DNA from: Croceicoccus pelagius
GTDB lineage: Bacteria; Pseudomonadota; Alphaproteobacteria; Sphingomonadales; Sphingomonadaceae
Assembly (NCBI RefSeq): GCF_001661915.1
Contig: NZ_LYWY01000039.1
Coordinates: 310,001-374,000, forward strand
DNA length: 64,000 nt
Direction: 5' to 3'
Below the pieces are notes generated by a model. The model saw only the letters and a list, made by a program, of their open reading frames with translations, did no database searches and was not told the origin of the DNA. This document shows positions 1 to 12,245 of this stretch, piece after piece; the first letter of the stretch is position 1, and every line of letters starts with the position of its first letter. The position numbers and the translations under genes were made by a program.

Positions 1-929
<929 letters not shown>

Positions 930-1082
930 CTAGGCTCCTCGTATCGCGCTGCGGGCGACGGTTCATAACCGGTAAGCGCACGGCGACGGCCCGCATTTCG
1001 TCGCTCGCCGCGGGTTCGAAAGGCGACCTAGGCCCCTGATGTAGGGATTGCAACCAGCAAAAAGTCGAGGAAACGAACTATC

Positions 1083-1101
1083 TTTGCAATTGGTTTGCAA
1101 T
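1083..1101. repeat. Direct repeat TTTGCAAT, 11-base period
   Basis: Two copies of TTTGCAAT start 11 bases apart between the mdh start and the cobalamin riboswitch. TTGCAA is itself palindromic, so a protein could read either copy on either strand. One-helical-turn spacing suggests an operator or promoter element, but no regulator can be assigned. Confidence 0.3.
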
Positions 1102-1163
1102 ATCAAAATGGCCGTTTCAGGAGTAACTGTTGCCAACGCTGCACTGCCGTTCTAGGGGCGCGG

Positions 1164-1382
1164 CGACGTTACGGGTTCGCCGATCCCACAGGGGTGAAGC
1201 GCTAAGAGGGAAGTCCGGTGCGCTTTGTGCTTCGTGTGAAGCCTGCCACTCCGGCGCTGCCCCCGCAACTGTAACCGGACAGCGCGCCCTTCACGCGCCA
1301 CTGGCTGCCGCTTCATCGCGGACCGGGAAGGCAAAGGGATGTGTGACGACCCGGGAGCCAGGAGACCTGCCCGTAGCTGTCG
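1164..1382 (+). ncRNA. Cobalamin (B12) riboswitch
   Basis: Class I cobalamin aptamer. The conserved core elements appear in the right order: GCTAAGAGGGAAGTCCGGTG near 1200, then GCTGCCCCCGCAACTGTAA (the B12 box region) near 1257, CACTGG, GGGAAGG, and GGGAGCCAGGAGACCTGCC. Its P1 ends pair: the 5' strand from 1164 (CGAC..TACGGG) matches the 3' strand ending at 1382 (CCCGTA..GTCG). A likely expression platform follows: TTCCCG at 1447-1452 can pair with CGGGAG at 1476-1481, which covers the ribosome site of btuB. That pairing predicts translational repression by B12, and it is inferred from base pairing alone. Confidence 0.95.
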
Positions 1383-1486
1383 TTCATGTTTCGGGGCGGG
1401 GTGTACCTGGAGCAGCGAGCAGTCTGTCGGCTTGGGTCCGACCGGCTTCCCGTCTGGACGACGTTTCGTTCCATGCGGGAGGTTTG

Positions 1487-3358
1487 ATGTACAAGTACCT
1501 GTTTCTCTTGAGTTCCGTTCTTGCCGCTCCTGCTCTTGCGCAGGACGTGGATGGCGATGGCGTGGTCGAATACGCGACCGCCGCACCGCCGCCGATGGCA
1601 GAAGAAGTCTCGACCATCACGGTGACCGCGACGGGCCTGCCGCTTGACGTGTCGCAGACCGGTCAGCCGGTCTCGATCATCTCTCGTGACGAGATCGAGG
1701 CTGTCCAGGGTGCGGATATCACCCGCGTGCTTCAGCGCATGCCCGGCGTTTCGACGACGCGTAATGGCGGCGCGGGCGGCTTTACCGGCGTGCGCGTGCG
1801 CGGTGCGGCTTCCGAACAGCTGCTTGTCCTGATCGACGGCGTCAAGGTCAACGATGTCGCCTCGCCTGGCGGCGGTTTCGACTTCGGCAACCTGCTTGCG
1901 GGCGAGATCGAACGGATCGAGCTGCTGCGCGGGCCGAACTCCGTGGCTTGGGGCGCAGACGCGATGGGCGGGGTCATGAACCTTACGACCCGCGCCCCCG
2001 ATGGCGTGACGGCGAGCGCTGAATATGGCGCGCGCGAAACCGTCTACACAACACTTGGCGGCGGTGTTCGTACGGACGTTTTCGAAATGGGTCTGACCGG
2101 CAGCTATTACGACACCGAAGGTTTCAGTGCCGCCGCTGACGGCACAGAGGATGATGGCTATCGCCAGTATCAGGTTACGGGCCGGGCGCGCTATCGCGTG
2201 ACCGACTTGTTCAGCATCGTCGCCAACGGGCGCTACGCGGATTCAAAGCTCGAGCAGGATGGCTATCCGGCACCGGCTTACATGTTCGCCGACACGTCCG
2301 ACCTTCAGGATACCAGCGAATGGTCGGGCCGGATCGGCGCCGAATATCTGGGCGATAGCCTCTCGCTTCGGGCAGGTTACGCGCTTTCGGATACCGAGCG
2401 TACCTACACCGGTGAAAGCTACGGCGACTTCCCCTATGCCACGAAGGGGCGTGCGGAACGCGCTGAAATCTTTGGTCAGTATGCGCTCGCAGGTCCGGTG
2501 CGCCTCGACTTCGGCGCGGACCGCGAATGGTCCGAATTCGAGGACAGCGGTACGACCGAGGATGCCTCGATCAACAGCGGCCATGCGATGCTGGGCATCT
2601 ATCTGCCCTTTGCATCTGTCGCGGCTGGCGCCCGCTATGACGATCACTCGACGTTCGGAGACGAATGGACGTTCGGTGCGAACGCAGCCTTTTCCATCGC
2701 GTCGGACTTGCGCGTCCGGGCCAGCTATGGCGAGGGCTTCAAGGTTCCCTCGCTTTATCAGCTCTACTCGTTTTACGGCGACACTTCCCTGCAGCCCGAG
2801 ACCAGCAAGGGCTATGACATCGGGCTGGAAAAGGGACGCCGCGACGGCGCCTTCTTTGCGGGCGTTTCGCTGTTCCGCCGCGACAGCCGCAACCTGATCG
2901 ACTTCGATCTGGTGTCGTACTCTTACTACAACATCGGTAAGGCGCGTTCCGAGGGTGTCGAACTGGAACTGGGTGCGCGGCCGTCGGACAACCTGCGCGC
3001 TGGGCTGGTCTATACTTACGTGAAGTCGACCGACCGCACGGCGGGCGGCATCTACGAGGGTAATGACCTAAACCGCCGCCCGCGCAATACCGTGACGGCC
3101 AGCCTCGACTGGACCGCGCCGGTGGCGGGTGTCGCGCTTGGCGGGGACATTCGCATGGTCGGCGACAGCTTCGACGATCGCGGCGAATGGACACGGCTGG
3201 ACGGATATCAGACCGTCGATCTGCGCGCTTCGTTGCCGCTTGGCGCGGTAGAGGTATTCGGACGTGTCGAGAACGTCTTCGACGAAGGCTACGAGACTGT
3301 TGCCGGATACAACACCGCCGGACGCAGCGCCTATGTCGGCGCGCGGCTGAGCATCTGA
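1487..3358 (+). CDS. btuB: TonB-dependent vitamin B12 receptor
   Basis: Outer-membrane receptor that imports cobalamin using TonB energy. The 623 residues begin with a signal peptide (MYKYLFLL...APALAQ). A TonB-box-like stretch (EVSTITVTATG, near residue 38) and a plug domain with RVLQRMPGVSTTR and GVRVRG follow, then a long alternating beta-barrel. The last residues are GARLSI, ending in isoleucine rather than the usual aromatic. The ATG at 1487 was chosen because GGGAGG lies just upstream and the signal peptide starts there; the reading frame stays open further 5' but runs through the riboswitch. B12 as substrate is inferred from the riboswitch and the btuFCD genes behind it. Confidence 0.93.
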   Translation: MYKYLFLLSSVLAAPALAQDVDGDGVVEYATAAPPPMAEEVSTITVTATGLPLDVSQTGQPVSIISRDEIEAVQGADITRVLQRMPGVSTTRNGGAGGFTGVRVRGAASEQLLVLIDGVKVNDVASPGGGFDFGNLLAGEIERIELLRGPNSVAWGADAMGGVMNLTTRAPDGVTASAEYGARETVYTTLGGGVRTDVFEMGLTGSYYDTEGFSAAADGTEDDGYRQYQVTGRARYRVTDLFSIVANGRYADSKLEQDGYPAPAYMFADTSDLQDTSEWSGRIGAEYLGDSLSLRAGYALSDTERTYTGESYGDFPYATKGRAERAEIFGQYALAGPVRLDFGADREWSEFEDSGTTEDASINSGHAMLGIYLPFASVAAGARYDDHSTFGDEWTFGANAAFSIASDLRVRASYGEGFKVPSLYQLYSFYGDTSLQPETSKGYDIGLEKGRRDGAFFAGVSLFRRDSRNLIDFDLVSYSYYNIGKARSEGVELELGARPSDNLRAGLVYTYVKSTDRTAGGIYEGNDLNRRPRNTVTASLDWTAPVAGVALGGDIRMVGDSFDDRGEWTRLDGYQTVDLRASLPLGAVEVFGRVENVFDEGYETVAGYNTAGRSAYVGARLSI

Positions 3359-3361
3359 CCC

Positions 3362-4177
3362 GTGCGGCGCGGCGCGCATATCGCGGTTCTGGTGAGCATG
3401 CTCGCCGCCGCGTGCGCGCCCGCGCCGGATGGCACAGCCGCCAAGGCTCCGCGCATCGTGTCGCTAAACCCCTGCGCCGATGCGATCCTTGCCGAAGTCG
3501 CGCCCGATCACCTGCTCGCGGTTTCGCACTACAGCTACGATCCGGCGTCGAGTTCGATGGGCGTGGCCCAGGCCATGCGATTTGCTGCGACATCGGGCAG
3601 TGCCGAGGAAATAGCGAAGCTAGACCCCGACATCGTCGTTGCGGCAACTTTCCTGCCGCCTGCTACCGAACGGGCGCTTGCCGCAATGGGCTACCGCGTC
3701 GTGAAGACCGGATCGATTGCCTCTCTCGACGATGCCTTGCAACAGGTGCGCGATCTGGCTGACCTTGCCGGTGAGCAGGAGGCGGGAGAGCGGCTGGTGG
3801 TGCAGATCGAAGCGAGTCTGATCGCTGCGAGGCCCTTAGAGCAGGAGCCGGTTTCGGCGCTCGTCTGGCAGGCAGGCGGTTTGGTGCCGGGTGAACAGAC
3901 GCTCGTTTCCGATCTCCTTCGCCACACCGGCTTCACCAATTTCTCGGCAGGTCGCGGGCTGGGGCAGGGGGCTGTCGTTCCGCTGGAAGACGTGCTGGCC
4001 GATCCGCCGCAGGTCATCCTCAACGCGGGGAACGGGCGGATGCAGAACCATCCTGCGCTGGGCAAGTTGGCAGACCGCACGACCGAATTCGACACCAGGC
4101 TGACGTGGTGCGGCGGGCCGACGATCATCGCCGCTGCCGCAAGGCTGTCCGAAATCCGTGACGGGCTGACCCGGTGA
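3362..4177 (+). CDS. btuF: B12 ABC transporter substrate-binding protein, BtuF-like
   Basis: Periplasmic cobalamin-binding component of the BtuCDF importer; 271 residues. The N-terminus (hydrophobic, then LAAACAP) looks like a lipoprotein signal with a cysteine near residue 19. The fold signature of the BtuF/FhuD class is present: PRIVSLNPCADAILAEVAP, a helical linker, and a second lobe containing ALVWQAGGLVPG and GAVVPLEDVLADPPQVIL. Translation starts at a GTG three bases after the btuB stop and ends overlapping the btuC start by four bases (GTGA), so the genes are probably translationally coupled. A siderophore- or haem-type binding protein would look similar; the riboswitch argues for B12. 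Confidence 0.88.
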   Translation: MRRGAHIAVLVSMLAAACAPAPDGTAAKAPRIVSLNPCADAILAEVAPDHLLAVSHYSYDPASSSMGVAQAMRFAATSGSAEEIAKLDPDIVVAATFLPPATERALAAMGYRVVKTGSIASLDDALQQVRDLADLAGEQEAGERLVVQIEASLIAARPLEQEPVSALVWQAGGLVPGEQTLVSDLLRHTGFTNFSAGRGLGQGAVVPLEDVLADPPQVILNAGNGRMQNHPALGKLADRTTEFDTRLTWCGGPTIIAAAARLSEIRDGLTR

Positions 4178-5133
4178 GGCGGCTGTCCCTCCTCCTGCTC
4201 GCCGCCTTGGTGATTGCGCTGCCGCTTTCGCTTCTGGCGGGCCGCGTGTGGATTGCGCCTTGGGCAGAGCCCGTCCCGAATGCGACTGCCATCCTGATGG
4301 AGCTTCGTTTGCCGCGCGGGCTTCTGGCCATGGTGATAGGCGCAGGTCTTGGCGGGGCGGGTGCTGCGATGCAGGGATACTTGCGCAATCCGCTGGCCGA
4401 TCCGGGGTTATTCGGTATCGCGCCGGGTGCTGCGCTGGGTGCGGTGATGGCGCTTTTTCTCGGGCTTGCCGCAATCCCTTTCGTTCTTCCCGCTTTTGCG
4501 TTGATCGGCGCTGGCGGAGCCATGGCACTGCTAGCTATCATTGCGGGCCGCACCGGAGGGATTGCGCTGTTCACGCTGGCAGGTCTCATGATCGCCAGCC
4601 TTGCCGGAACGCTGACGAGCTTGGCGATCTCGCTTTCGCCCAATCCTTTCTCGACGAGCGAGATTGTCACATGGCTCATGGGTGCGCTGACCGATCGTAG
4701 CTGGACCGATCTCTGGATCGCCGCACCGCTGACGCTGGCGGGCCTTGTCGTGCTCTGGCGCACAGGCCCTTCGCTCGACGCGCTTACTCTGGGCGAGCAG
4801 GCGGCGGTTTCGCTTGGCGTTGAGGCGAAGCGGCTGCAATGGTGGATCGTGCTGGGCATCGGACTCGTGATCGGGGCGGGGGTCGCGGTCGCGGGTATCA
4901 TCGGCTTCGTCGGCCTTATGGTGCCGCACCTCGTCAGGCCGTTCACCGATCGCCGACCATCCACCCTTATCGTGCCGAGCGCGCTTGCGGGCGGGCTGCT
5001 GGTGCTTGTGGCGGATACGGTCTGCCGTGCGCTGCCAATGGCAATCGAGTTGCGGCTGGGCATTGCCCTGTCATTGCTCGGCGCGCCGTTCTTCCTTGCG
5101 CTGCTGCTGCGACTTCGCAGGGAGCTTGCCTGA
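4174..5133 (+). CDS. btuC: B12 ABC transporter permease, BtuC/FecCD family
   Basis: Inner-membrane permease of the B12 importer; 319 residues, a normal length for FecCD permeases. The sequence is mostly hydrophobic helices. It contains the family signatures LRLPRGLLAMVIGAGLGGAG, MQGYLRNPLADPGLFGIAPGA, GIIGFVGLMVPHLVRPF (the coupling segment to the ATPase) and a C-terminal LGAPFFLALLLR. It starts at a GTG overlapping the btuF stop by four bases and ends overlapping the btuD ATG by one base. It should pair as a dimer with two BtuD subunits. Confidence 0.93.
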   Translation: MRRLSLLLLAALVIALPLSLLAGRVWIAPWAEPVPNATAILMELRLPRGLLAMVIGAGLGGAGAAMQGYLRNPLADPGLFGIAPGAALGAVMALFLGLAAIPFVLPAFALIGAGGAMALLAIIAGRTGGIALFTLAGLMIASLAGTLTSLAISLSPNPFSTSEIVTWLMGALTDRSWTDLWIAAPLTLAGLVVLWRTGPSLDALTLGEQAAVSLGVEAKRLQWWIVLGIGLVIGAGVAVAGIIGFVGLMVPHLVRPFTDRRPSTLIVPSALAGGLLVLVADTVCRALPMAIELRLGIALSLLGAPFFLALLLRLRRELA

Positions 5134-5915
5134 TGCTCTCTGTACGAGATGTGGTGGTGAAGCGGGCTGGCCGCACGGTGGTCGAGGGCGCCTCGCTGGC
5201 GCTGGAACGCGGTGAGTTGACCGCGATCTGCGGGCCGAACGGCGCTGGCAAGTCGAGCCTTCTGGCGGTGCTGGCAGGACTCCTGCCCGCCGCATCGGGA
5301 GAAGTGATGCTCGATGACCGGCAAGTGCCGGCGATCCCCGCGCGCGAAAAGGCGCGTCTTATCGGGTTCCTGCCGCAACAGGCCGATGTCGCATGGGATA
5401 TCTCTGTCGAGACGCTGGTCGCACTGGGCCGGTTGCCGTGGCGCTCGGTCCCCGGCCGACCTGCGCGGGCGAGCCGCGATGCGGACCGCCATGCCATCGC
5501 GTCGGCCATGACCGCCATGGAACTGGAGGCGCTGGCACTGCGTCCCGTCTCGCAGATTTCGGGCGGCGAGAAAGCGCGCGCAGCGATGGGGCGCGTGCTG
5601 GCGGGAGAGCCCGAGTGGATCCTCGCCGACGAACCGCTCGCCAATCTCGACCTTTCGCACCAGCAAGCTCTTGCTGCGTCGCTTAAAGGGCAGGCAGATG
5701 CGGGGCGCGGTGTGGTTGTCGTCATGCACGACCTTGCTGCCGCGATGAACCATGCCGGGCGCGTCATCGTGATCGACAAGGGGCGCGTGGTCGCGGACGG
5801 TGCGCCCGAACAGGCCCTGTCGCGCGAAGTCATCGAAACCGTCTGGCAAGTGCCTTGTCAATGGCTGGGTGAAGCCGGGGCGCGTGCCCTCGCAATGGGA
5901 CAATCCGTGGCGTAA
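5133..5915 (+). CDS. btuD: B12 ABC transporter ATP-binding protein
   Basis: Cytoplasmic ATPase that powers the BtuC channel; 260 residues. Walker A is GPNGAGKSS (about residue 33), the Q-loop region is IGFLPQQADVAWDISVET, the signature is ISGGEKARAAMGRVLAG (isoleucine in place of the usual leucine), Walker B is WILADEP, and the switch histidine lies in VVVMHDLAAAMNH. It is the last gene of the riboswitch-led operon. No convincing terminator is visible in the 25 bases before the next reading frame, so read-through into it is possible. Confidence 0.93.
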   Translation: MLSVRDVVVKRAGRTVVEGASLALERGELTAICGPNGAGKSSLLAVLAGLLPAASGEVMLDDRQVPAIPAREKARLIGFLPQQADVAWDISVETLVALGRLPWRSVPGRPARASRDADRHAIASAMTAMELEALALRPVSQISGGEKARAAMGRVLAGEPEWILADEPLANLDLSHQQALAASLKGQADAGRGVVVVMHDLAAAMNHAGRVIVIDKGRVVADGAPEQALSREVIETVWQVPCQWLGEAGARALAMGQSVA

Positions 5916-5940
5916 ACTTGACTGTAACCGTCGTTGCGGC

Positions 5941-6279
5941 ATGATTTATTCCAAGATGCGCGGTACACCTTATCTGGCCGCCCTCGTGCTCGGCCTCGTG
6001 ACCGCGCCGGTGCTGCCGGTTGCGGCGCAGGAGTCGCGCGATCCGCGCGCGATCCGTCAGCGGAACGCGCTCGACTGTACCTTCCGGCTAACCAACGATT
6101 ACATCAAGGACGTCATCCTGATGCAGGACACGACGTTCTCGCCTGAGGCTTGCGCCACGGCGTGCGCACGCTTTGCAGAGCAGTCGGTCGTCTCGATGCG
6201 CGATGCTGTGTACGTGTTGCGCTATACCTGCGAATACCGGGGCCAGCTGGTTGCGAACGTCGACCTCAAGGTCACTTGA
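5941..6279 (+). CDS. Small exported four-cysteine protein, unknown function
   Basis: I do not recognise a family. The 112 residues start with a signal peptide (MIYSKMRG...LPVAAQE), so the product is probably periplasmic. The mature part holds four cysteines spaced C-x24-C-x3-C-x21-C, suggesting two disulfides. A second ATG at 5956 would give an equally good signal peptide and cannot be excluded. The gene lies 25 bases after btuD in the same direction, so it may be carried on the B12 operon transcript, though nothing in it points to cobalamin. It overlaps the convergent thpR by eight bases. Confidence 0.7.
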   Translation: MIYSKMRGTPYLAALVLGLVTAPVLPVAAQESRDPRAIRQRNALDCTFRLTNDYIKDVILMQDTTFSPEACATACARFAEQSVVSMRDAVYVLRYTCEYRGQLVANVDLKVT

Positions 6280-6826
6280 GGTTTGCTTTTCCGCTCAGCG
6301 CGAACCTCACGACAGGGTCGTATTGCGACCCGCTAGGCGTCAACGTGCTCTCGTAGAGTAGGAAGCTGTCGACGTGCATTGGCCCAACATGGAAATCGCC
6401 GAAACGCGCCAGCCAGTCGCCAATCGGGCCGCTGGACCGGTTGAGCCGCGCCAGCGTTACGTGGGGCAGAAACCGGCGTGTCTCCGCCTCGCAGCCCGCG
6501 GCGACAACCGCGCGCTCGACCTTCTTCTGCAAGGTCAGCAGTTCGGGCGAATGCGCCACGCCCGCCCAGACCGCGTGCGGCCAGTGCGACTTCGAGAAAT
6601 GCCCGAGCCCGCGCAGTTCGAGATCGAACGCAGGTGCCTCGATTCTCGACAGGGCGTCGGCAATGTCGTTCGCCTGCGGCGTGTCGACCTCGCCGATATA
6701 GCGCAAGGTCAGGTGAAGCTGCGTCTCGTCCTGCCAGCGCGCGTCCTCGATCCCGTCCATGACGTCGAACATGGCGCCCATCGCGTCCTCGCTGGGGCGG
6801 ATGGCGACGAAGAGGCGGTGGCTCAT
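6272..6826 (-). CDS. thpR: RNA 2',3'-cyclic phosphodiesterase (2'-5' RNA ligase family)
   Basis: Member of the 2H phosphoesterase superfamily that opens 2',3'-cyclic phosphate ends of RNA. The protein has 184 residues, the usual size, and both catalytic H-x-T-L motifs are present: HLTL at residue 38 and HVTL at residue 122. The N-terminus MSHRLFVAIRPS is typical. The ATG at 6826 overlaps the stop of the upstream oxygenase gene in an ATGA arrangement, so the two are co-translated. The physiological substrate of this family in bacteria is not settled. Confidence 0.92.
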   Translation of the reverse strand: MSHRLFVAIRPSEDAMGAMFDVMDGIEDARWQDETQLHLTLRYIGEVDTPQANDIADALSRIEAPAFDLELRGLGHFSKSHWPHAVWAGVAHSPELLTLQKKVERAVVAAGCEAETRRFLPHVTLARLNRSSGPIGDWLARFGDFHVGPMHVDSFLLYESTLTPSGSQYDPVVRFALSGKANLK

Positions 6827-7566
6827 CAGCCTTGCCAGGGAATGGGAAAGGGCGGCTCGTCCGCGCGCAGCCAGCCCGTGATCGAGAACCGGCGCGGCGG
6901 GGCGTAGGATGCGACCGCGCTGACCGAATGGCGACGCGGGACGGTAAAGATATTGAGCGCATTGAACCGCGGCCGCAGAGCGAATTCGACATCGTCGTCC
7001 TCGCTCCAGAACTGAAGCAACCCGCCCCAATCGAGATCCCAGTCCTGCGCGAAACTGAGTACGTAGGCGGCAAGGCGCGGTTCGGTCTCGGATTCGTCGG
7101 TGTGGTACTTCAGGAAATGGTTCGCCTGGTAGAGCGCCCCGTGTGCATCGACCCACCGCGTTTCGTGAAGTCCCGTGACTTCGCGCAGAAAGTCCAGCAC
7201 CGGCGCGCTGTTCAGGAACTCGTAGGCGCGAAAGATGTCGCGGTCCGGCCGTCCGGGGCGGGAATAATCCTGTAGCAGCGGGTAGTTGTTGTAGAAGAAC
7301 TGGAACCCGCTCAGCGCGCCGCTATCGACGACCTGCCGGATCTGGCTGGCCTGCTGCGGAGTGAGGGCGCGCAATTGCTCGGGCGTCATCTCCACGACCG
7401 TGTTCCCGTCGCGGAAGACCAGGTTCCAGGGCACGCCATGGAGCGCTTCCAGCACGGCCTGCGCGCTTTCGGGGCGCAGCACGTCGCGGATCTGGATGCG
7501 GTTGTCCGCGCGATAGGCCCGTGCAAGGTCTGCGCGATCGAGTTCGGGATTGAGGCCGAGGTCCAT
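6826..7566 (-). CDS. 2-oxoglutarate/Fe(II)-dependent oxygenase, prolyl-hydroxylase-like
   Basis: Predicted non-haem iron dioxygenase; 246 residues. The double-stranded beta-helix metal triad is readable: H155 and D157 in YHTDES, and H213 in VPRRHSV. The arginine that would bind 2-oxoglutarate follows in APPRRFSITGW. This matches the prolyl 4-hydroxylase/PKHD group in which an oxygenase acts on a protein or amino-acid substrate, but the substrate cannot be read from sequence. It is transcribed with thpR (four-base overlap) and is divergent from the P-loop protein at 7651 with about 84 bases between the starts. Confidence 0.85.
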   Translation of the reverse strand: MDLGLNPELDRADLARAYRADNRIQIRDVLRPESAQAVLEALHGVPWNLVFRDGNTVVEMTPEQLRALTPQQASQIRQVVDSGALSGFQFFYNNYPLLQDYSRPGRPDRDIFRAYEFLNSAPVLDFLREVTGLHETRWVDAHGALYQANHFLKYHTDESETEPRLAAYVLSFAQDWDLDWGGLLQFWSEDDDVEFALRPRFNALNIFTVPRRHSVSAVASYAPPRRFSITGWLRADEPPFPIPWQG

Positions 7567-7650
7567 CTGGCGGTGCTAGCAGTGCCCGGCGCGGGACGGA
7601 ACAGCCGAGGCGCGATTGCACACCGCCAAGCGCCGCCCTAGAGCATCGGC

Positions 7651-8631
7651 ATGGAGAGCGCGGCAAAGATCATCGGCGACCCGGCATGGATGCCGCACCG
7701 GCTGGACATGAACGGGCAGCGGGTCCAGTTCCTCAAGATCGAACGCGAGCGGCTGGGCGAAGGGCCGTTCCTCGCGCAGTTCGAGCCGAGCGGCGGGGAC
7801 GAGGCGTGGTTGCCATTCGCCGCCCTGCAACAGGTGCCGCAGTCCGGCGGGTCGTTGCATTTCATCTTCCACACCGCGTTCTGCCGTTCGACCCTGCTGG
7901 CCAAGGCGCTCGATATTCCGGGGCATTCGGTGGGCTACAGCGAGCCCGGAATCCTCAACGACATCGCCGCGCATGGCACAGCCGCGCATCCTCTACTGCC
8001 TGCGGTCCTTGCCCTCCTGACCCGACCGCGGGGAGAGGGCGAAGTCGTCTTCGTCAAACCGAGCAATCATGCGAACAGCCTCATTTCGGCGCTGATGGCG
8101 GCAAGACCCGATGCGCGCGGCATCATGCTGTCGAGCCAGTGCGACCAGTTTCTCGGGTCGATCCACCGCAAAGGCCTGCCGGGGCGCAGCTGGGCACGGC
8201 GGCTCTATCTCGAGGTTCAGGACTACGCGCCGCTGAACCTCGGCATGGACGGGCGGCAGGTCTTCGCGATGAGCGACCTGCAGGTGGCGGGGCTTGCATG
8301 GCTGATGAACCGGCGCTGGTTCGCCATGCAGATGACGCGAGCGGAGGGGCGGATGCGCTCCCTCGATGCCGAGGATGTGAAGACGCGTCCGGCCGAGACC
8401 ATTCGAAAGACGCTGGCTTTTGCGGGCCGGGAGATCACCGAAGAGCATGCCCGCGCCATTGCCAAAGGCGCAATTTTCGCCCGCGACGCCAAGACCGGAG
8501 GCGCGGTCCCGACTCAATCTGGAAGTCATGGCAAAGTGGTCGATGAGGAGATCGCCAAGGTCGCGCACTGGGTCAGCCAGATTGCAGCCAGCGCCGGGAT
8601 TCCGCTGACGCAGCCCACACCTCTGCTCTGA
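7651..8631 (+). CDS. P-loop, sulfotransferase-like protein
   Basis: The 326-residue product contains FIFHTAFCRSTLLAKAL (about residues 71-87). This resembles the 5'-phosphosulfate loop of sulfotransferases (usually PRSGTT followed by hydrophobics) but with FCRST in place of RSGTT. A second possible nucleotide-contact segment, GIMLSSQCDQFLGSIHRKG, follows near residue 155, as expected for that fold. No signal peptide or membrane helix is seen, so it is probably cytoplasmic. It starts at an ATG with a weak GAG upstream and is divergent from the 2OG oxygenase. The function is unproven and another P-loop transferase or kinase is possible. Confidence 0.6.
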   Translation: MESAAKIIGDPAWMPHRLDMNGQRVQFLKIERERLGEGPFLAQFEPSGGDEAWLPFAALQQVPQSGGSLHFIFHTAFCRSTLLAKALDIPGHSVGYSEPGILNDIAAHGTAAHPLLPAVLALLTRPRGEGEVVFVKPSNHANSLISALMAARPDARGIMLSSQCDQFLGSIHRKGLPGRSWARRLYLEVQDYAPLNLGMDGRQVFAMSDLQVAGLAWLMNRRWFAMQMTRAEGRMRSLDAEDVKTRPAETIRKTLAFAGREITEEHARAIAKGAIFARDAKTGGAVPTQSGSHGKVVDEEIAKVAHWVSQIAASAGIPLTQPTPLL

Positions 8632-8712
8632 CCGGCGTTGCAATCGCGCGGGTCGTTACCACATCGACCGGAACTGGCCACGCGCCACGGCCCCATAGGT
8701 CTTGACGGCGCG

Positions 8713-8727
8713 GAACATTTGCGGAAC
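8713..8727. promoter_or_regulatory. LexA (SOS) box upstream of uvrA
   Basis: GAAC-N7-GAAC, the exact reverse complement of the alphaproteobacterial LexA site GTTC-N7-GTTC. It ends 11 bases before the uvrA ATG. A possible -35 (TTGACG, 8702-8707) lies just upstream, so bound LexA would cover the promoter or initiation region. Confidence 0.85.
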
Positions 8728-8738
8728 ATCATTCTCCC

Positions 8739-11675
<2,937 letters not shown>

Positions 11676-11729
11676 AGGTGGGATGCTCGTCGTGCTAAGT
11701 TCGGCGGCAGGAGAAGGAGTCGCGAAGTC

Positions 11730-12167
11730 ATGAAGAAGCTCATTGCCCTTGCTGCCATCGCTGCAGCCACCCCGGCCATTGCCGGACACCATGAAGACAA
11801 GGCCAACGGCCATTCGAAGATGCTGATGGCGGGTCTGCTCGGCACGAACCAGGTCAACGGTGGTGACGAGGACGGCCGCGGCCAGTTCATGGCCTGGCCC
11901 GATGCCGAGGGACAGCTCTGCTATCGGCTCATGGTCTCGAACGTCGATGCCCCGACCGCTGCGCATATCCACAGCGGTGCTGCCGGCGTGAACGGCGGCG
12001 TTGTTGTCGGCTTGTCGGCACCGACGGACGGCAAGGTCGAAGGCTGCGCCACGGTCGATGCCGATACCATGGCGGCGCTTTGGGCAGAGTCAGGCGCTTA
12101 CTATGTCAACGTGCATAACGCCGAACATCCCGCCGGCGCCGTGCGCGGCCAATTGATGAGCCACTGA
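11730..12167 (+). CDS. Exported CHRD-domain protein
   Basis: Small secreted protein of 145 residues with a clear signal peptide (MKKLIALAAIAAATPAIAG). The rest is one CHRD domain: GLLGTNQVNGGDEDGRGQF, then PTAAHIHSGAAGVNGG, then VNVHNAEHPAGAVRGQL. CHRD domains occur in chordin and in many bacterial exported proteins, where their role is unknown. Two cysteines (CYRL and EGCATV) could form a disulfide. The ribosome site AGGAG lies a suitable distance upstream. It follows uvrA in the same direction but probably has its own transcript. Confidence 0.85.
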   Translation: MKKLIALAAIAAATPAIAGHHEDKANGHSKMLMAGLLGTNQVNGGDEDGRGQFMAWPDAEGQLCYRLMVSNVDAPTAAHIHSGAAGVNGGVVVGLSAPTDGKVEGCATVDADTMAALWAESGAYYVNVHNAEHPAGAVRGQLMSH

Positions 12168-12227
12168 CCTCGGTTCCGGCTACCGGAACAGCCTTAGCGA
12201 CCAATTAACCAATGTCGTGCCATGCAA

Positions 12228-12245
12228 CCCCCTGAATCCAGGGGG
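12228..12245 (+). promoter_or_regulatory. Hairpin overlapping a ribosome binding site
   Basis: CCCCCTG-AATC-CAGGGGG forms a perfect seven-pair stem with a four-base loop. The 3' arm is the only purine-rich stretch in front of the ATG at 12251, so the hairpin would hide the ribosome site. No T-run follows, which argues against its being the terminator of the CHRD gene. It could be a thermosensor or simply a transcript boundary; this is inference from pairing. Confidence 0.45.

Noticed and set aside
4125-5942. A 605-codon minus-strand frame opposite btuC and btuD
   Set aside because: BtuC membrane helices and BtuD ATPase motifs are on the plus strand; the antisense frame is serine/arginine/proline-rich with no family features.
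5941-6279. Membership of the C-x17-C-x-C-x29-C family
   Set aside because: The protein also has four cysteines but with spacing C-x24-C-x3-C-x21-C and no shared flanking residues.
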